Shown here in pieces: positions 34,901 through 41,800 of a DNA stretch of 62,000 nt. Both the position numbers and the translations under genes were made by a program. The stretch is from Lingula anatina. Its lineage: Eukaryota; Brachiopoda; Lingulata; Lingulida; Lingulidae. The stretch is from contig NW_019775666.1 in the NCBI RefSeq assembly GCF_001039355.2, forward strand, positions 36,527 to 98,526, written 5' to 3'. The notes under the pieces were generated by a model. The model did not search any database. It was not told the DNA's origin and saw nothing but the letters and a program-made list of their open reading frames with translations. How positions within the stretch are numbered: position 1 is the first letter of the stretch; each line of letters starts with the position of its first letter.

Positions 34901-34921
34901 GAACTTGACAACCGGAGGTAG
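4006..34921 (+). CDS. membrane-anchored mosaic mucin: signal peptide, trefoil domains, mucin region, D8C, SEA-like module, TM
   Basis: Coding exons: 4006-4060, 21635-21682, 22605-22754, 23128-23277 (exact copy of the previous exon), 24547-24696, 26527-27465, 29061-29230, 29721-29967, 30325-30453, 31597-31673, 32289-32393, 32942-33146, 33453-33529, 34031-34276, 34691-34921. All introns are GT-AG, phases match, and the joined length is 2979 nt with one terminal stop: 992 residues, or 942 if the duplicated exon is false. Order in the 942-residue form: signal peptide (about 1-28), trefoils (about 35-134), Thr/Ser-rich mucin (about 135-447), D8C (about 448-586), Thr-rich linker, SEA-like module (about 660-795) with a furin-type site at 715-720, TM (about 822-846), Cys-rich juxtamembrane segment, acidic tail. 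This predicts a type I epithelial-surface glycoprotein. I recognise the domains but not a named orthologue; the combined architecture is inferred from splicing I reconstructed by eye. Confidence 0.85.
11012..11101. repeat. 45-bp direct repeat, two copies
   Basis: The phrase TCATCAGTTTTAATTTGGCC followed by ATTTTCTT occurs at 11012 and again 45 bases later, with small differences in the second half. It looks like a simple local tandem duplication within the intron. Confidence 0.85.
13621..13780. repeat. degenerate TTTGCAGCAAA-type palindromic repeat
   Basis: About 160 bases built from variations of CAAATTTGCAGCAAA and TTTGCTGCAA, in both orientations because the unit is nearly self-complementary. 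Spacing is irregular, so it is not a clean tandem array. Confidence 0.75.
15934..16552 (-). mobile_element. 5'-truncated CR1/Rex1-like LINE, reverse transcriptase C-terminus
   Basis: On the minus strand an open frame runs from about 16552 to a stop at 16044. It contains FKLLGIHLNSKLNWKDNT, then VKKARQRLYFLRSLR, FYRCVIESILAYGIIIWY, TASRIIG, LPKLDDI and FYPSAVTHFN. These are the characteristic tail motifs of CR1/Rex1-group non-LTR reverse transcriptases (family knowledge). The 3' end carries an AT-rich segment and ends at an (AAGAT)n-type short repeat at 15934-15955, typical of this clade. The endonuclease and catalytic part of the polymerase are missing, so the copy is dead. It sits antisense in intron 1 of the mucin gene. 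Confidence 0.85.
17134..17301 (+). other. short codon-like open frame of unknown origin
   Basis: The frame is open from after the TAG at 17131 to a TAG at 17299-17301, with an ATG at 17182 (39 residues from it). The piece beginning VPVTAEMLDIIYDNT has higher GC and more codon-like composition than the surrounding intron. I recognise no domain. It could be an exonised fragment, a transposon relic or chance. Confidence 0.25.
21635..21682 (+). CDS. mucin gene exon 2: end of signal peptide and mature N-terminus
   Basis: A 48-nt exon in phase 1 on both sides, between TTTCAG and GTAAGA. It encodes VFATVPAYGGDITDVP, completing the signal peptide begun in exon 1, with likely cleavage near AYG-G, and leading into the first trefoil exon. 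Confidence 0.8.
21683..22604 (+). other. intron 2 of the mucin gene
   Basis: AT-rich, with no coding exon seen. From 22513 it overlaps the left arm of the exact 335-bp duplication described separately. Confidence 0.7.
22513..22847 (+). repeat. left arm of an exact 335-bp direct duplication
   Basis: This segment, including a whole trefoil exon and both splice sites, recurs without visible mismatch at 23036-23370, 523 bases downstream. The two arms are separated by a hairpin-ended repeat that is cut at a single N (23035). The right arm instead continues into ordinary intron sequence. Confidence 0.9.
22605..22754 (+). CDS. mucin gene exon 3: trefoil (P-type) domain, copy a
   Basis: A 150-nt symmetrical phase 1-1 exon, typical of shuffled extracellular domains. 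The reading begins VCTPYNPARHVVCDVG and includes CALAGCCW and PVCY, the spacing of the six trefoil cysteines with the conserved Arg (ARH) and CC-aromatic step. Two extra cysteines (CTGNC) sit between CCW and the final Cys. Trefoil domains are compact, protease-resistant modules found with mucins at mucosal surfaces (family knowledge). Confidence 0.85.
22848..23034 (+). mobile_element. hairpin-ended dispersed repeat, truncated at an N
   Basis: Begins with a near-perfect palindrome (arms TGTACAGACACA and TGTGTCTGTACA), followed by GTCGTCGCC repeats, then GATAACACGATAAGTGG and GAATATTCAT. Related copies lie inverted at about 42700-42892 and 43590-43768. Here the copy stops at the N at 23035, whereas those copies continue, so the element is incomplete because of the assembly join. 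Confidence 0.75.
23128..23277 (+). CDS. mucin gene exon 3 duplicate: trefoil domain, copy b
   Basis: Identical to 22605-22754, including acceptor and donor, and in the same phase. If real, the protein has three trefoils, the first two identical. If it is an allelic copy placed in tandem by the assembler, the protein has two. Identity that extends through the flanking intron, with an N at the junction, favours the second reading. Confidence 0.45.
23278..24546 (+). other. mucin gene intron between trefoil exons
   Basis: No coding exon seen. The first part (to 23370) is the right arm of the duplication; the rest is unremarkable AT-rich intron with many short CACTT/TTTCA motifs. Confidence 0.65.
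24547..24696 (+). CDS. mucin gene exon: second distinct trefoil domain
   Basis: A 150-nt phase 1-1 exon, the same length as the first trefoil exon. It reads ACGAYDPVIHRDCGRIG, then ECEHMGCCW and VPWCYG, a clear trefoil. It again has an extra pair of cysteines (CRDC) between CCW and the last Cys, so the eight-cysteine form is shared by both domains. It diverges clearly from the first trefoil, unlike the exact duplicate upstream. Confidence 0.9.
24931..25094. mobile_element. PIF/Harbinger-type MITE with TTA target duplication
   Basis: Long terminal inverted repeats of about 34 bp: the left end starts GGCCCCATTCAGAATTGGGG and both arms contain GGACTAGTTAGTCCCC or its complement. The 3-bp direct repeat TTA flanks it at 24928-24930 and 25095-25097, the usual Harbinger target. 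It has no coding capacity. Confidence 0.85.
25768..26020. mobile_element. copy of a CACCAGCTTTTCTG repeat family (with TTA microsatellite)
   Basis: Contains CGGTCTATGTAAATC, AATCACCAGCTTTTCTGTAT and a (TTA)n run. Related segments occur at 33647-33846, which has visible inverted termini, and near 58480-58665. The edges of this copy are approximate. Confidence 0.55.
26527..27465 (+). CDS. mucin gene exon: Thr/Ser-rich mucin domain
   Basis: A 939-nt exon (313 codons), phase 1-1, between CTTTACAG and G|GTAAGA. The product is dominated by Thr, with Ser, Val, Ala, Glu and Gln and many TTE/TTA-type doublets. There is no cysteine and no strict tandem repeat. Such PTS regions become densely O-glycosylated and extended (established for mucins). 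N-glycosylation sequons are also present (NST, NIS, NTT, NVT). Composition and a single large exon are typical of mucin regions, and its length may vary between alleles. Confidence 0.85.
27466..29060 (+). other. mucin gene intron
   Basis: No coding exon recognised. Contains an A-run near 28679 and a short inverted motif CTGCCATCTATAGGGCAG near 27503. Confidence 0.6.
29061..29230 (+). CDS. mucin gene exon: D8C domain, first half
   Basis: A 170-nt exon entering in phase 1 and leaving in phase 0 (donor GTAGGT). It reads DPCDPNGHKL, then SWYKFEIQGKPAEIPTECIN. The WYKF-G-P-TEC pattern corresponds to WYRF-G-MPTSC of the D8C module in uromodulin, GP2 and OIT3 (family knowledge). The alternative donor four bases downstream would break the frame of the next exon, so the phase-0 donor is chosen. 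Confidence 0.8.
29231..29720 (+). other. intron inside the D8C domain with GA microsatellites
   Basis: Short intron with (GA)n runs at about 29307-29333 and 29578-29619. It interrupts the domain between CIN and SGYC. Confidence 0.75.
29721..29967 (+). CDS. mucin gene exon: D8C domain, second half
   Basis: A 247-nt exon, phase 0 in and phase 1 out (A|GTAAGT). It encodes SGYCSTLFPLR, EEINATYC, VDCCTARKN, TKCGRG, FFLYMF and AFCTM. With the previous exon this gives exactly eight cysteines, including the CC pair, in the D8C order. In uromodulin and GP2 this region carries glycans that bind bacterial fimbriae (known for those proteins); binding by this protein is not implied. INAT is an N-glycosylation site near the fourth Cys. 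Confidence 0.85.
29968..30324 (+). other. intron with CA-rich microsatellite
   Basis: Runs of ACACACA and GCACGCAC at about 30120-30240. No exon seen. Confidence 0.75.
30325..30453 (+). CDS. mucin gene exon: Thr/Pro linker with alternative donor
   Basis: Enters in phase 1 after TCATTCAG and encodes NPGETLSVAQKGVAGP, then TTPAPETTTG and a Lys-rich piece (KRNSKKPEVPNKTKVIG). Two donors, GTAAGA at 30403 and GTAGGA at 30454, both leave phase 1, so the 17-residue Lys-rich piece can be included or skipped without a frameshift. I extended the exon to 30453 because that piece looks coding, although the first donor matches consensus better. Confidence 0.65.
30454..31596 (+). other. mucin gene intron
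   Basis: No exon or recognisable repeat seen. Several chance open frames occur on both strands without domain content. Confidence 0.6.
31597..31673 (+). CDS. mucin gene exon: short Thr-rich linker
   Basis: A 77-nt exon, phase 1 to phase 0, between TTTTTCAG and GTAAGC. It encodes VEETTEATQTTEAVTTSSEQ and TTLAAT, the same composition as the large mucin exon, extending the O-glycosylated stalk towards the SEA-like module. Confidence 0.8.
32289..32393 (+). CDS. mucin gene exon: SEA-like module, first strand
   Basis: A 105-nt phase 0-0 exon between TGTTTCAG and GTAGGG. It ends DGVITTVFAYDGDKDEDK, whose hydrophobic strand fits the first beta strand of a SEA-type fold. Preceding residues (AEAKDLTEEQE) are acidic linker. 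Confidence 0.7.
32394..32941 (+). other. intron with foldback element and local duplication
   Basis: Holds a repeated phrase (CAAGATATTAAATTGGAGTG near 32417 and 32517) and the foldback element at 32649-32792. No exon seen. Confidence 0.65.
32649..32792. mobile_element. small foldback (MITE-like) element
   Basis: Left end GAGGGGGCGTCCCGATAGTC runs to AAGGTTCATTGG; the right end is the near inverted complement (CAATGAACCTTGGACTATTG then GGCCCCCC). The internal phrase GGTTCATTGGTCCAAA occurs twice. Flanks share TGA; a clear target duplication is not certain. Confidence 0.6.
32942..33146 (+). CDS. mucin gene exon: SEA-like core with furin-type site
   Basis: A 205-nt exon, phase 0 to phase 1. 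It encodes a helix (LQDFAKQFRLALLAILNDYF), a basic linker QSRSRRKRADG, then two strands (DIVIVNPTPRV and LEVAVYIRN). RSRRKR before Ala fits the R-X-K/R-R furin consensus (known). It lies in the loop where SEA domains are normally cleaved by autoproteolysis; no G-SVVV motif is visible. This suggests proprotein-convertase cleavage into a non-covalently held heterodimer, which is inference. Confidence 0.75.
33453..33529 (+). CDS. mucin gene exon: SEA-like second helix
   Basis: A 77-nt exon, phase 1 to phase 0. It encodes GETILPRGKLLDLLSQLENK and RRLEKE, an amphipathic helix that fits the second helix of a SEA fold and joins the last strand (VNLNVTDVYAG) in the next exon. Confidence 0.75.
33530..34030 (+). 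other. intron largely occupied by a MITE
   Basis: Contains the inverted-terminus element at 33647-33846. The remainder shows no exon. Confidence 0.75.
33647..33846. mobile_element. MITE with CCATTGGTCT terminal inverted repeats
   Basis: Left terminus CCATTGGTCTATGTATATTG; right terminus is its near inverted complement (CAATCTACCCAGACCAATGG). The core phrase CACCAGCTTTTCTGTATTCT is shared with copies near 25890 and 58572, so this is a dispersed non-autonomous family. Superfamily not assigned. Confidence 0.7.
34031..34276 (+). CDS. mucin gene exon: transmembrane segment and Cys-rich juxtamembrane
   Basis: A 246-nt phase 0-0 exon. It encodes the last SEA-like strand (VNLNVTDVYAG), a Pro-rich stem, then the membrane segment (GLFIAMAVLACVCIVVIIVG, IIWLK) and CRRCCRCRCCQKRDKSYLK. 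The Arg/Cys cluster right after the membrane is a stop-transfer signal and a likely multiple S-palmitoylation site (inference from composition). Confidence 0.85.
34691..34921 (+). CDS. mucin gene last exon: cytoplasmic tail and stop
   Basis: Opens after TTATGTTAG in phase 0 and encodes an acidic tail ending NNGWVVPISELSPEELDNRR, with TAG at 34919-34921. The final WVVPISELSPEEL segment looks conserved-like, but no named interaction motif is certain. A GTAGAG overlaps the stop and could serve as a donor, so a longer C-terminus is not excluded. Confidence 0.75.
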   Translation, partial: DDGDLEAGTKKPLQEVHENPIPDEEITRDEAPMLEKANPAVTPNGNGNVIADDDEKNNGWVVPISELSPEELDNRR

Positions 34922-37405
34922 AGGATACTAAACTGTAGCCAATGAGGTCTAAATATACATGTACCTTAAACTTTAAATTAAGAAACAATTCTGCCATAAA
35001 GTATAAGCAAGCAGATAAATCCAAAAATAGCTTTATTTTGTCACCAGAGAATTGTTCTTGGACATTTAAGTAACATTTTCTAGCTGGCAAACAAAAATAA
35101 GGAAGTTTATAGTGAAACTTCATATTCTGCCTTGAAAGAATTTAGAAGTCAAATTTATTTGAAAGAAAACGTTAGGTTATTGTTAGGAATTTAAATCAAT
35201 TGCAATTTAAAAAAGGTCATTCTGTTGGTGTAAGATGCACCACTTGTGTTATGTTGAATAGTAATCTGAGAACTAAACTGTTCTCTGTCACAAAATTCAC
35301 ACAATATTATGAAGTTATATAATTTCAGAATGAAAAATTTTTTCTTGTGTGTACTAAAAATTTTCATGAAAAACTGACTGTGGCTTAAATAATATTTTTA
35401 TTCCTTTTTTGAATAACAGAATATTATGATACTTGAAATGATATAATGTGTGGGTAATGTTTTTGAAATTTGTGAGTATAAATATAATAATTTAAAACCA
35501 ATGCAATGAAACAGCTTTGTGTTGTGAGGCTACTTGTTGTCTGATGTCATTTGTTAGTGTAAAATGTCTGAATGCCAACAATGAGAAGATTGCATGAGAA
35601 CTAATAATCAAAATGAAGTTGTTTTGCTACATGGAACCATTTTTTTCTTAATACTTTTGTAAAAACTATTATGTAAGATACTTCTATAATAACTTCAATA
35701 TACCAATTTGAAAACACCAGTAACATGTATTTCTGATGTTATCTGATTGTAAAGTAGTTGTTCAGCATTGTAATCATCCCTCTGTGTATAACCTCTGACC
35801 TTGAACCCTCAGATATCTGACCTTGACCTTTGGATATCTGACCTTGGTTTCTTAGATGCTTTGATATTTGTGGCCAAAGCCAAAGGTTGAAATGACAAGG
35901 CAAACCAATTCCTGGTAAGGGTGTTTAAACCACTAACTGTGGTCTAGCCTTGGATGAAATGGTTTTATACGTCTAAGGGCCAGCTGAATCTGTGAAATTA
36001 ATTTGAGAAAAGTCAGATGTAGTTATATTGGCTTGGCTGTCAGGAACTACAGTGAACATGTAGTTATGGATATGATGGAAACAATAAAATAAGGTAACAT
36101 TCTACAATCGGTATTTTTTGCACACACAGAGAAACCAGGAAGCATTACAAGACCAGGATAGATGTTGTATCCTTGTCTTAGGCCGAATTATACCTCAATT
36201 CCAATGTATTGTGGAGTTTTAGCTGCGTAAAAAAGAAAAAAAGATTTTTAGACAACTTAGGTACATTATGGGCAACCTGTGTGGCAGAGTTTATTAGGAA
36301 CTCTTCCCTGTAACCAGCAGGCAGTAGAGAGTCCTTTTTAATGCTCTGTGCCTCGGGGTGTAGGCAGGTTACTTTTTATTAGAGATTGCCTTTTATAACT
36401 AATAACATTATTTAAATTAGACAGTCATTGATGACTTGGAGAGATGATTGCTTCTTAAGATGATCATTTGTTTTGTACAAAAAATTAAATATAGTTGATT
36501 GCGTTTTATAGGTATCCAGTCAAAGAAAGGATTATAGATTAATTTACTAAGTTCACATTATTGCTAGACAAGTTATGCATGTAAATAGCAATAATGTGTA
36601 AATTTTACAGCTTCTACACATTAACTATAGATATTCAGATAGCCAGTCTAGTATTTAAAAAAGAATTAAAAAAAAAAGACATACATGAAGTATAAAGGTA
36701 TACAGAAATAAAAAAAACTTATTTTTGCATAACCTGTAGCTTACCATGTAGGTTTTATTGCTATCCACACAATTCCCAGTATTTTTTTTTTTTGTTAAAA
36801 AAATATTTTATCTAATCATACTTCCTGCAATAAGTTTCCCTCAACTTAAATAAAATGTATTCATTGTTACATGCTATACTTCCTGTATTTTATGCATATT
36901 TCTGATTCTTTTGTTTGATCATGGAACTTGTGTAAATACCTTTATTTTTTTTTAATTTGAAGAATGTTGTCTATAGTGTCAAGTTGGTGGTATGATTACT
37001 TGCTTGTATTATGTGGAAGGTTAGTACTTTGAAATAATTTTTCCTAAATGATAGAAAATGATGCTTGAAAAAAATTGTTTTAATGAAAGTCCATATTTGA
37101 TGTCAGCTATAGCAGAAACTATGTCTTTAATATTAAAAAATCATCCATCCCTTTTATGTGCCAAAGCGAATTTGTTATTGATTCAGAAGTATTTTGTACC
37201 ATCTAGAAGTAATATTCTGGGCAGTATACTGTAATTATAATTGTACCATAGTCTTAGAAACCTACCTAATACAGTGCATCTGTGCCACAATGTTTTATTT
37301 CTGCAGTGAATGGCCTGTATAAATAAGTCTTTTGCTAGGCGGTATATACCATATTGTAGCTGTCAACATATTGTTAAAGTGATAAATAAAGAGTTTTCAA
37401 AAAAA
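34922..37405 (+). other. probable 3' UTR of the mucin gene
   Basis: AT-rich, with no further exon recognised. An AATAAA at about 37385 lies shortly before an A-run and is the best polyadenylation signal; earlier (near 36085) and later (near 37519) AATAAA copies also exist. The UTR length of about 2.4 kb is inferred. Confidence 0.5.
37385..37390 (+). terminator. candidate polyadenylation signal AATAAA of the mucin gene
   Basis: AATAAA in ATAAATAAAGAGTTTTC, followed by an A-run. Positioned before the convergent neighbour's 3' end. Choice between several signals is not certain. Confidence 0.45.
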
Positions 37406-38164
37406 AAGTATTTGAATTATTCTTGGATTGTGCGATGATGTACATGTTGATGTATGAAATGTCAACTGATTGACATAATTCTGTATATTTCTTTTTGCAC
37501 AGAATACCTAGTTTTGAAATAAATATTACTGCAATGGTCTGTTTATTTATTTGATAATATTCAACAGATTGGTATGATACAAAAAAAAAAAAAAAAATAA
37601 TAATAATAATAATTTAAAACTTCTACTGTTTATGTTTTTGTGATCTCAAAACAAAATCAAGGCTTAATTCTATAATAGCTGTCAGTTTCAACGTTTTCAG
37701 CTCCAACAATTTAATGTAATTAGTCAGAAATTCAATTTTCTATAATTAGTCAGAAATTCAATTTTCTCCATAACCATGGCAACATGATTTTTTGAGAGTA
37801 AACCGATTGTGAGGTTTTGGACCAAGGACAATGATCACATCACTGGACAGAAAAGGCAGGTACATGTACTGACTTTTTGATTTTGACAGGTTTTGGTTGG
37901 AAATTTGTGATCGACATGACAACTTCTTAAGTTCAGAGGCTTCTTAATTCTCTTAACTCCGAAAGTATCTCCTCTCCCCTCCCCCCCCCTCCCCCAATTA
38001 CACAATCAAGCAAAACAAGACAAAACCAATTCTTATAGTGAAACTGCAATCTTCTTCTGTTTGAGGCAAGACAAAAACTTGATTCTTGTGCAAAATCTCT
38101 GATCTGCCAATGTTGGAGTGGATTTTAAGTTACCCCATACTATGTAAAATCTATAAGACATCAC
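37406..38164. other. short intergenic gap between convergent genes
   Basis: Contains an A-run plus (TAA)n tract near 37580-37613, a 25-bp direct repeat (TAATTAGTCAGAAATTCAAT at about 37716 and 37741) and a C-rich tract near 37976-37995. No gene. Confidence 0.65.
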
Positions 38165-38185
38165 AAGATGTACATTTAAACAGTT

Positions 38186-38191
38186 TTTATT
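38186..38191 (-). terminator. candidate polyadenylation signal of the CCCH-Tudor gene
   Basis: TTTATT on the plus strand (AATAAA on the minus), about 500 bases after the stop codon at 38692. It defines a plausible 3' UTR from 38691 to about 38165. Confidence 0.45.
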
Positions 38192-38691
38192 TGAAAATCA
38201 ACAAAATTTAGTAGCAACAATACACTTAATACTGCCTGGTACAAGTTTATAAGTTGTTTGAAAAGATTACTCAGTTGCCCCAATGGCAATTTTTTTTTGG
38301 CACAGAAGTTGGGTTGATTTACCCAGAGGTAAGTTCCTATAATGCAAATGAACTAACAGTTTACTAAGTACTACTCAAAATTGCTTTCTACATTTTTAAA
38401 TTGACAATTTTTCCTTTAGCATCTAAGATAATTTTCTACAAAAAATGTTTCAAACATTAATGTTCACTCAATGTCTTTAAACATAAGTGTATATTTGGAC
38501 TAAAGTGTAATAAAGAAAAAAAAAACATTATTTGCACCTATAAAGAAAACTAAATTACTTGCACTTATAGACCAATATAACATTTTAATCCTAAGGAACT
38601 TTGGAATCTAACAACTTTTACTTGACTGTAAGCTAATTTTCTTTAAAAAAAAGTGGACTAAAAAAGCTTAAAAAGTTGAACCAAACCCAAT

Positions 38692-38872
38692 TCATCCTGG
38701 CACCCACGACACTATCTTCTCCTTGAGGCCTTGGTTACCTTTGGGAGAAGAGGGAGAAACAGTATCTGTTGTTCTCTTAGCGTACCCTGACTCCACCAGG
38801 GCATCGGCTATATTCACATCCGTCTCTCCAGAGCTGTCGTACAATTGGACCTGAATGGCGCAGTTGCTGAAC
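38692..38872 (-). CDS. Tudor gene last coding exon
   Basis: After CTACATTTTCAG it encodes FSNCAIQVQLYDSSGETDVN and IADALVESGYAKRT, the typical C-terminal end of an extended Tudor fold (VQLYD, then IADALVESGYA). A short Ser/Pro/Lys tail follows, ending KEKIVSWVPG. Confidence 0.85.
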
Positions 38873-41800
38873 CTGAAAATGTAGAGCAATCAAATTGGTA
38901 AGATGGGCCAAGGAGACAATTGCGTTTACTGGCACCTGATCTCTTTCATCAGTATATATCCAAGGCACTGACATTTCCAGTAAAAAGAGGTGTTTGAGTT
39001 TCTAGTAAACTCTGAATCTCAGGGTGCAATGAGAGGATTTCAATTGAATTTCACCATTGAATTTCACATTAAAACAGAGGAAAGAAAGAAGGTGTAGATA
39101 TAAATAATTTACTACATAAAATTTAAAACTGCATAGTTTAACTCAACCTGAGGGAAAATAGCTACTGGAAATGGATTTTCTATTGGAGATTAGAAATGCA
39201 AAATTATAACTGGCTTTAGTTCCTACTCTGACAAATGACATAATAAATTAAAATACAGAATAAGCATGAAGTATTATAGTGTCTACTGTTAGCAGATTAA
39301 GTAGAAACACTACTTGTAAGTTCTGCAGCCTTACCTTTTGACTACTTTTGCAAACAACACTTTTCCATCTGTCGTCTGACTAAAATGCTCTCTGAAACAA
39401 AAAAGAGTGGGCAAAAAACTATTTATTTCAGTAAATATACGTGAATTTATTTATTTTTTCACTGTTTTCAAAAACTTGCAGTTTTAGCTGCATGAGGATG
39501 ATTAATTATGATAAAAATACTTTTAAAAAATCTTTTTGATAGGCTTAAAACTTGTTCCCTACTTTCCCTCTCTGGTCCAAGTCCCGTCCTCGCTGGTGGC
39601 CTCTACTCCGGCCAGGAAACACTCCACAGCCTGGAATGGCAGCTCCAGATAGTGCTTCTTTATTGTCCGCAGCCTGCTCTCTGATACCCACTCTGTGTTG
39701 CCAAAGTCCATGTAGAAAACCTGAAACATGATTATCATTTTTTAAAACTAATTTTTTAAAACACATGCCTAGAAAGTATCTCTGGTGGATATCCTTTCTT
39801 CTTAAAACATGACTGTATAAATATATAAATGTACAGTAAAGGTAAAATTCTATAATATTAATAAGGGTATGGAATCACATATAAACAAACATTTGTGCAT
39901 GCAGCAATAAAATGTAAAATATTCATGCATGGCATTAATTTCCATTTAATATGAAATATTCTAATTATCGAATTCTAAACAAAACACGACTGTACAACAC
40001 ATATGAACTCTTCAATCAGCTTGGTGATCTGTCTATCCCTATCTTTATAAAATACAGCTTTTACCTCTACTTTTTCATTCTCCATGTCTGTGTCAATGAC
40101 CTTTGCACGGTACCAAAGGTCATCATCACTAAACTGAGCGACCACGATCTCACCACAGGCATGACCCACTAGGTCAGTGTCTCTGTACACAGAGCTGGAG
40201 TAGTCTTCACTGAAAAATATTAGTAAAAAAATATAGAATTCATCGAAACATGGACAAGTTTTTCACACATTGGACAAGGCTTACTTTGACAATTATTGAA
40301 TACGATTGTACATGCAACTGATGATGCTCAAATAAAATTTTCCACATATTTCCAGGCATACTAGAAAATAGCTTAACTATAAGCCTTTCTTGGTGCTAGC
40401 TATCACCTTGTGAGTGTTAACAGCCACCTGTTAAGTATTCTACTCACTTGATTTCCTCCATCAGTAACTCCAGTGCTTCTGAACCAATGCTGCCTTCATA
40501 CCCATCTAAAATAAGAACATAAATCTTTGAAAATGCAGTATAAGAATAAGACAAACATGGCACTGAGCATGAAATTAAAGTTGTAGAAAACCAAATCAAA
40601 ATATATACCTATATAGAGTATTTTGTGCAAATAACATGCAGCAATACTCCCAGGATCTGACAACCCCATGCCTTATACATTTTCAAAATCCGTTTATTCA
40701 GCAGCCATCTCTTGTTGGTAAAAATTAATACCTTCAATTACTACTCTGTGGTTCAACTAGAACACAGTTTCCACAACTCCTTTATCGTTCAACTGACACA
40801 CTCCTTGTTTTCACAATCACCTTTAACATCTAAACTAACACATTTTTAATTTTTACAACCACCTTTAACATCTTAACTAACACATGCCCTGTTTTTACAA
40901 CCACCTTAATCATCTTAACTAACACAACTAACACTACATTGTTAACACAGCCACCTTTACTTTCTAAACTAACACATTATTTGTATATACAACCACAATT
41001 ACTTTTCCCGTTCACATAATCCTAATTCAAATGTCATGCTTGAAGTAAACTTTCTTGACCTAATGCAACTAAAATGTTTCTTCATTACAAAAATAAATTA
41101 CAATATATAAAGTCTTAACCTTCTTTGGAAGACAACATCAAAATCCAGTAACAAAATGAAAGATATGTGCATATTTCTTAAATTAAAAATAACATCTATC
41201 ACATGACTAATACATAGTTACTGTTTCAAATCCAGTAAAATAGGCACAGTCAAATTTGACCCAATTATGATCAATGCACATGGACAAAACAAAGTTTAAA
41301 TCCAGTACCATCACTAAGCTCATTTGAGATAAAATGCTGAAGTGGTCTGGTCCCAAATGGAAAGGTGACGTAAAAATGACTGGGGTTGTACAGTGATGTG
41401 ATCTCCACGGCAACCCAACTGTTTTCTGCGGGACAGACAGTGTTTTCTACATCCTCTACACTGAACACTTCCCTGTGCTCTTCTGTCACAACTGAAAAAA
41501 AATTTAAAGAGCAAAAACCTTAATTTTTTCATATGAAATACATGTAAAATACATTCTCATTATTACAAGGCAGCAAAGCTGTCAAATGTATAGACAAAAA
41601 GCAGGAAATAACTATGCACAAAATAGGCTACTGTCAATTCTGATGCAAAAGTACATTATGTTAAACTGCAAATTCAACATCAAATTTTAATTATGCTCAA
41701 CAGGTAATACCAATGTAGGTAAAATGTGTAACAAGCATAAGGCTTCAGGCCCATGGGAGTACAAGTTCACAGTTTGAAAATGTATAACTTCCAGAAAAAG

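Noticed and set aside
40775-40995. CRISPR-like array of spaced repeats
   Set aside because: This is an animal genome, the units are imperfect and not separated by uniform unique spacers; it is an intronic minisatellite.
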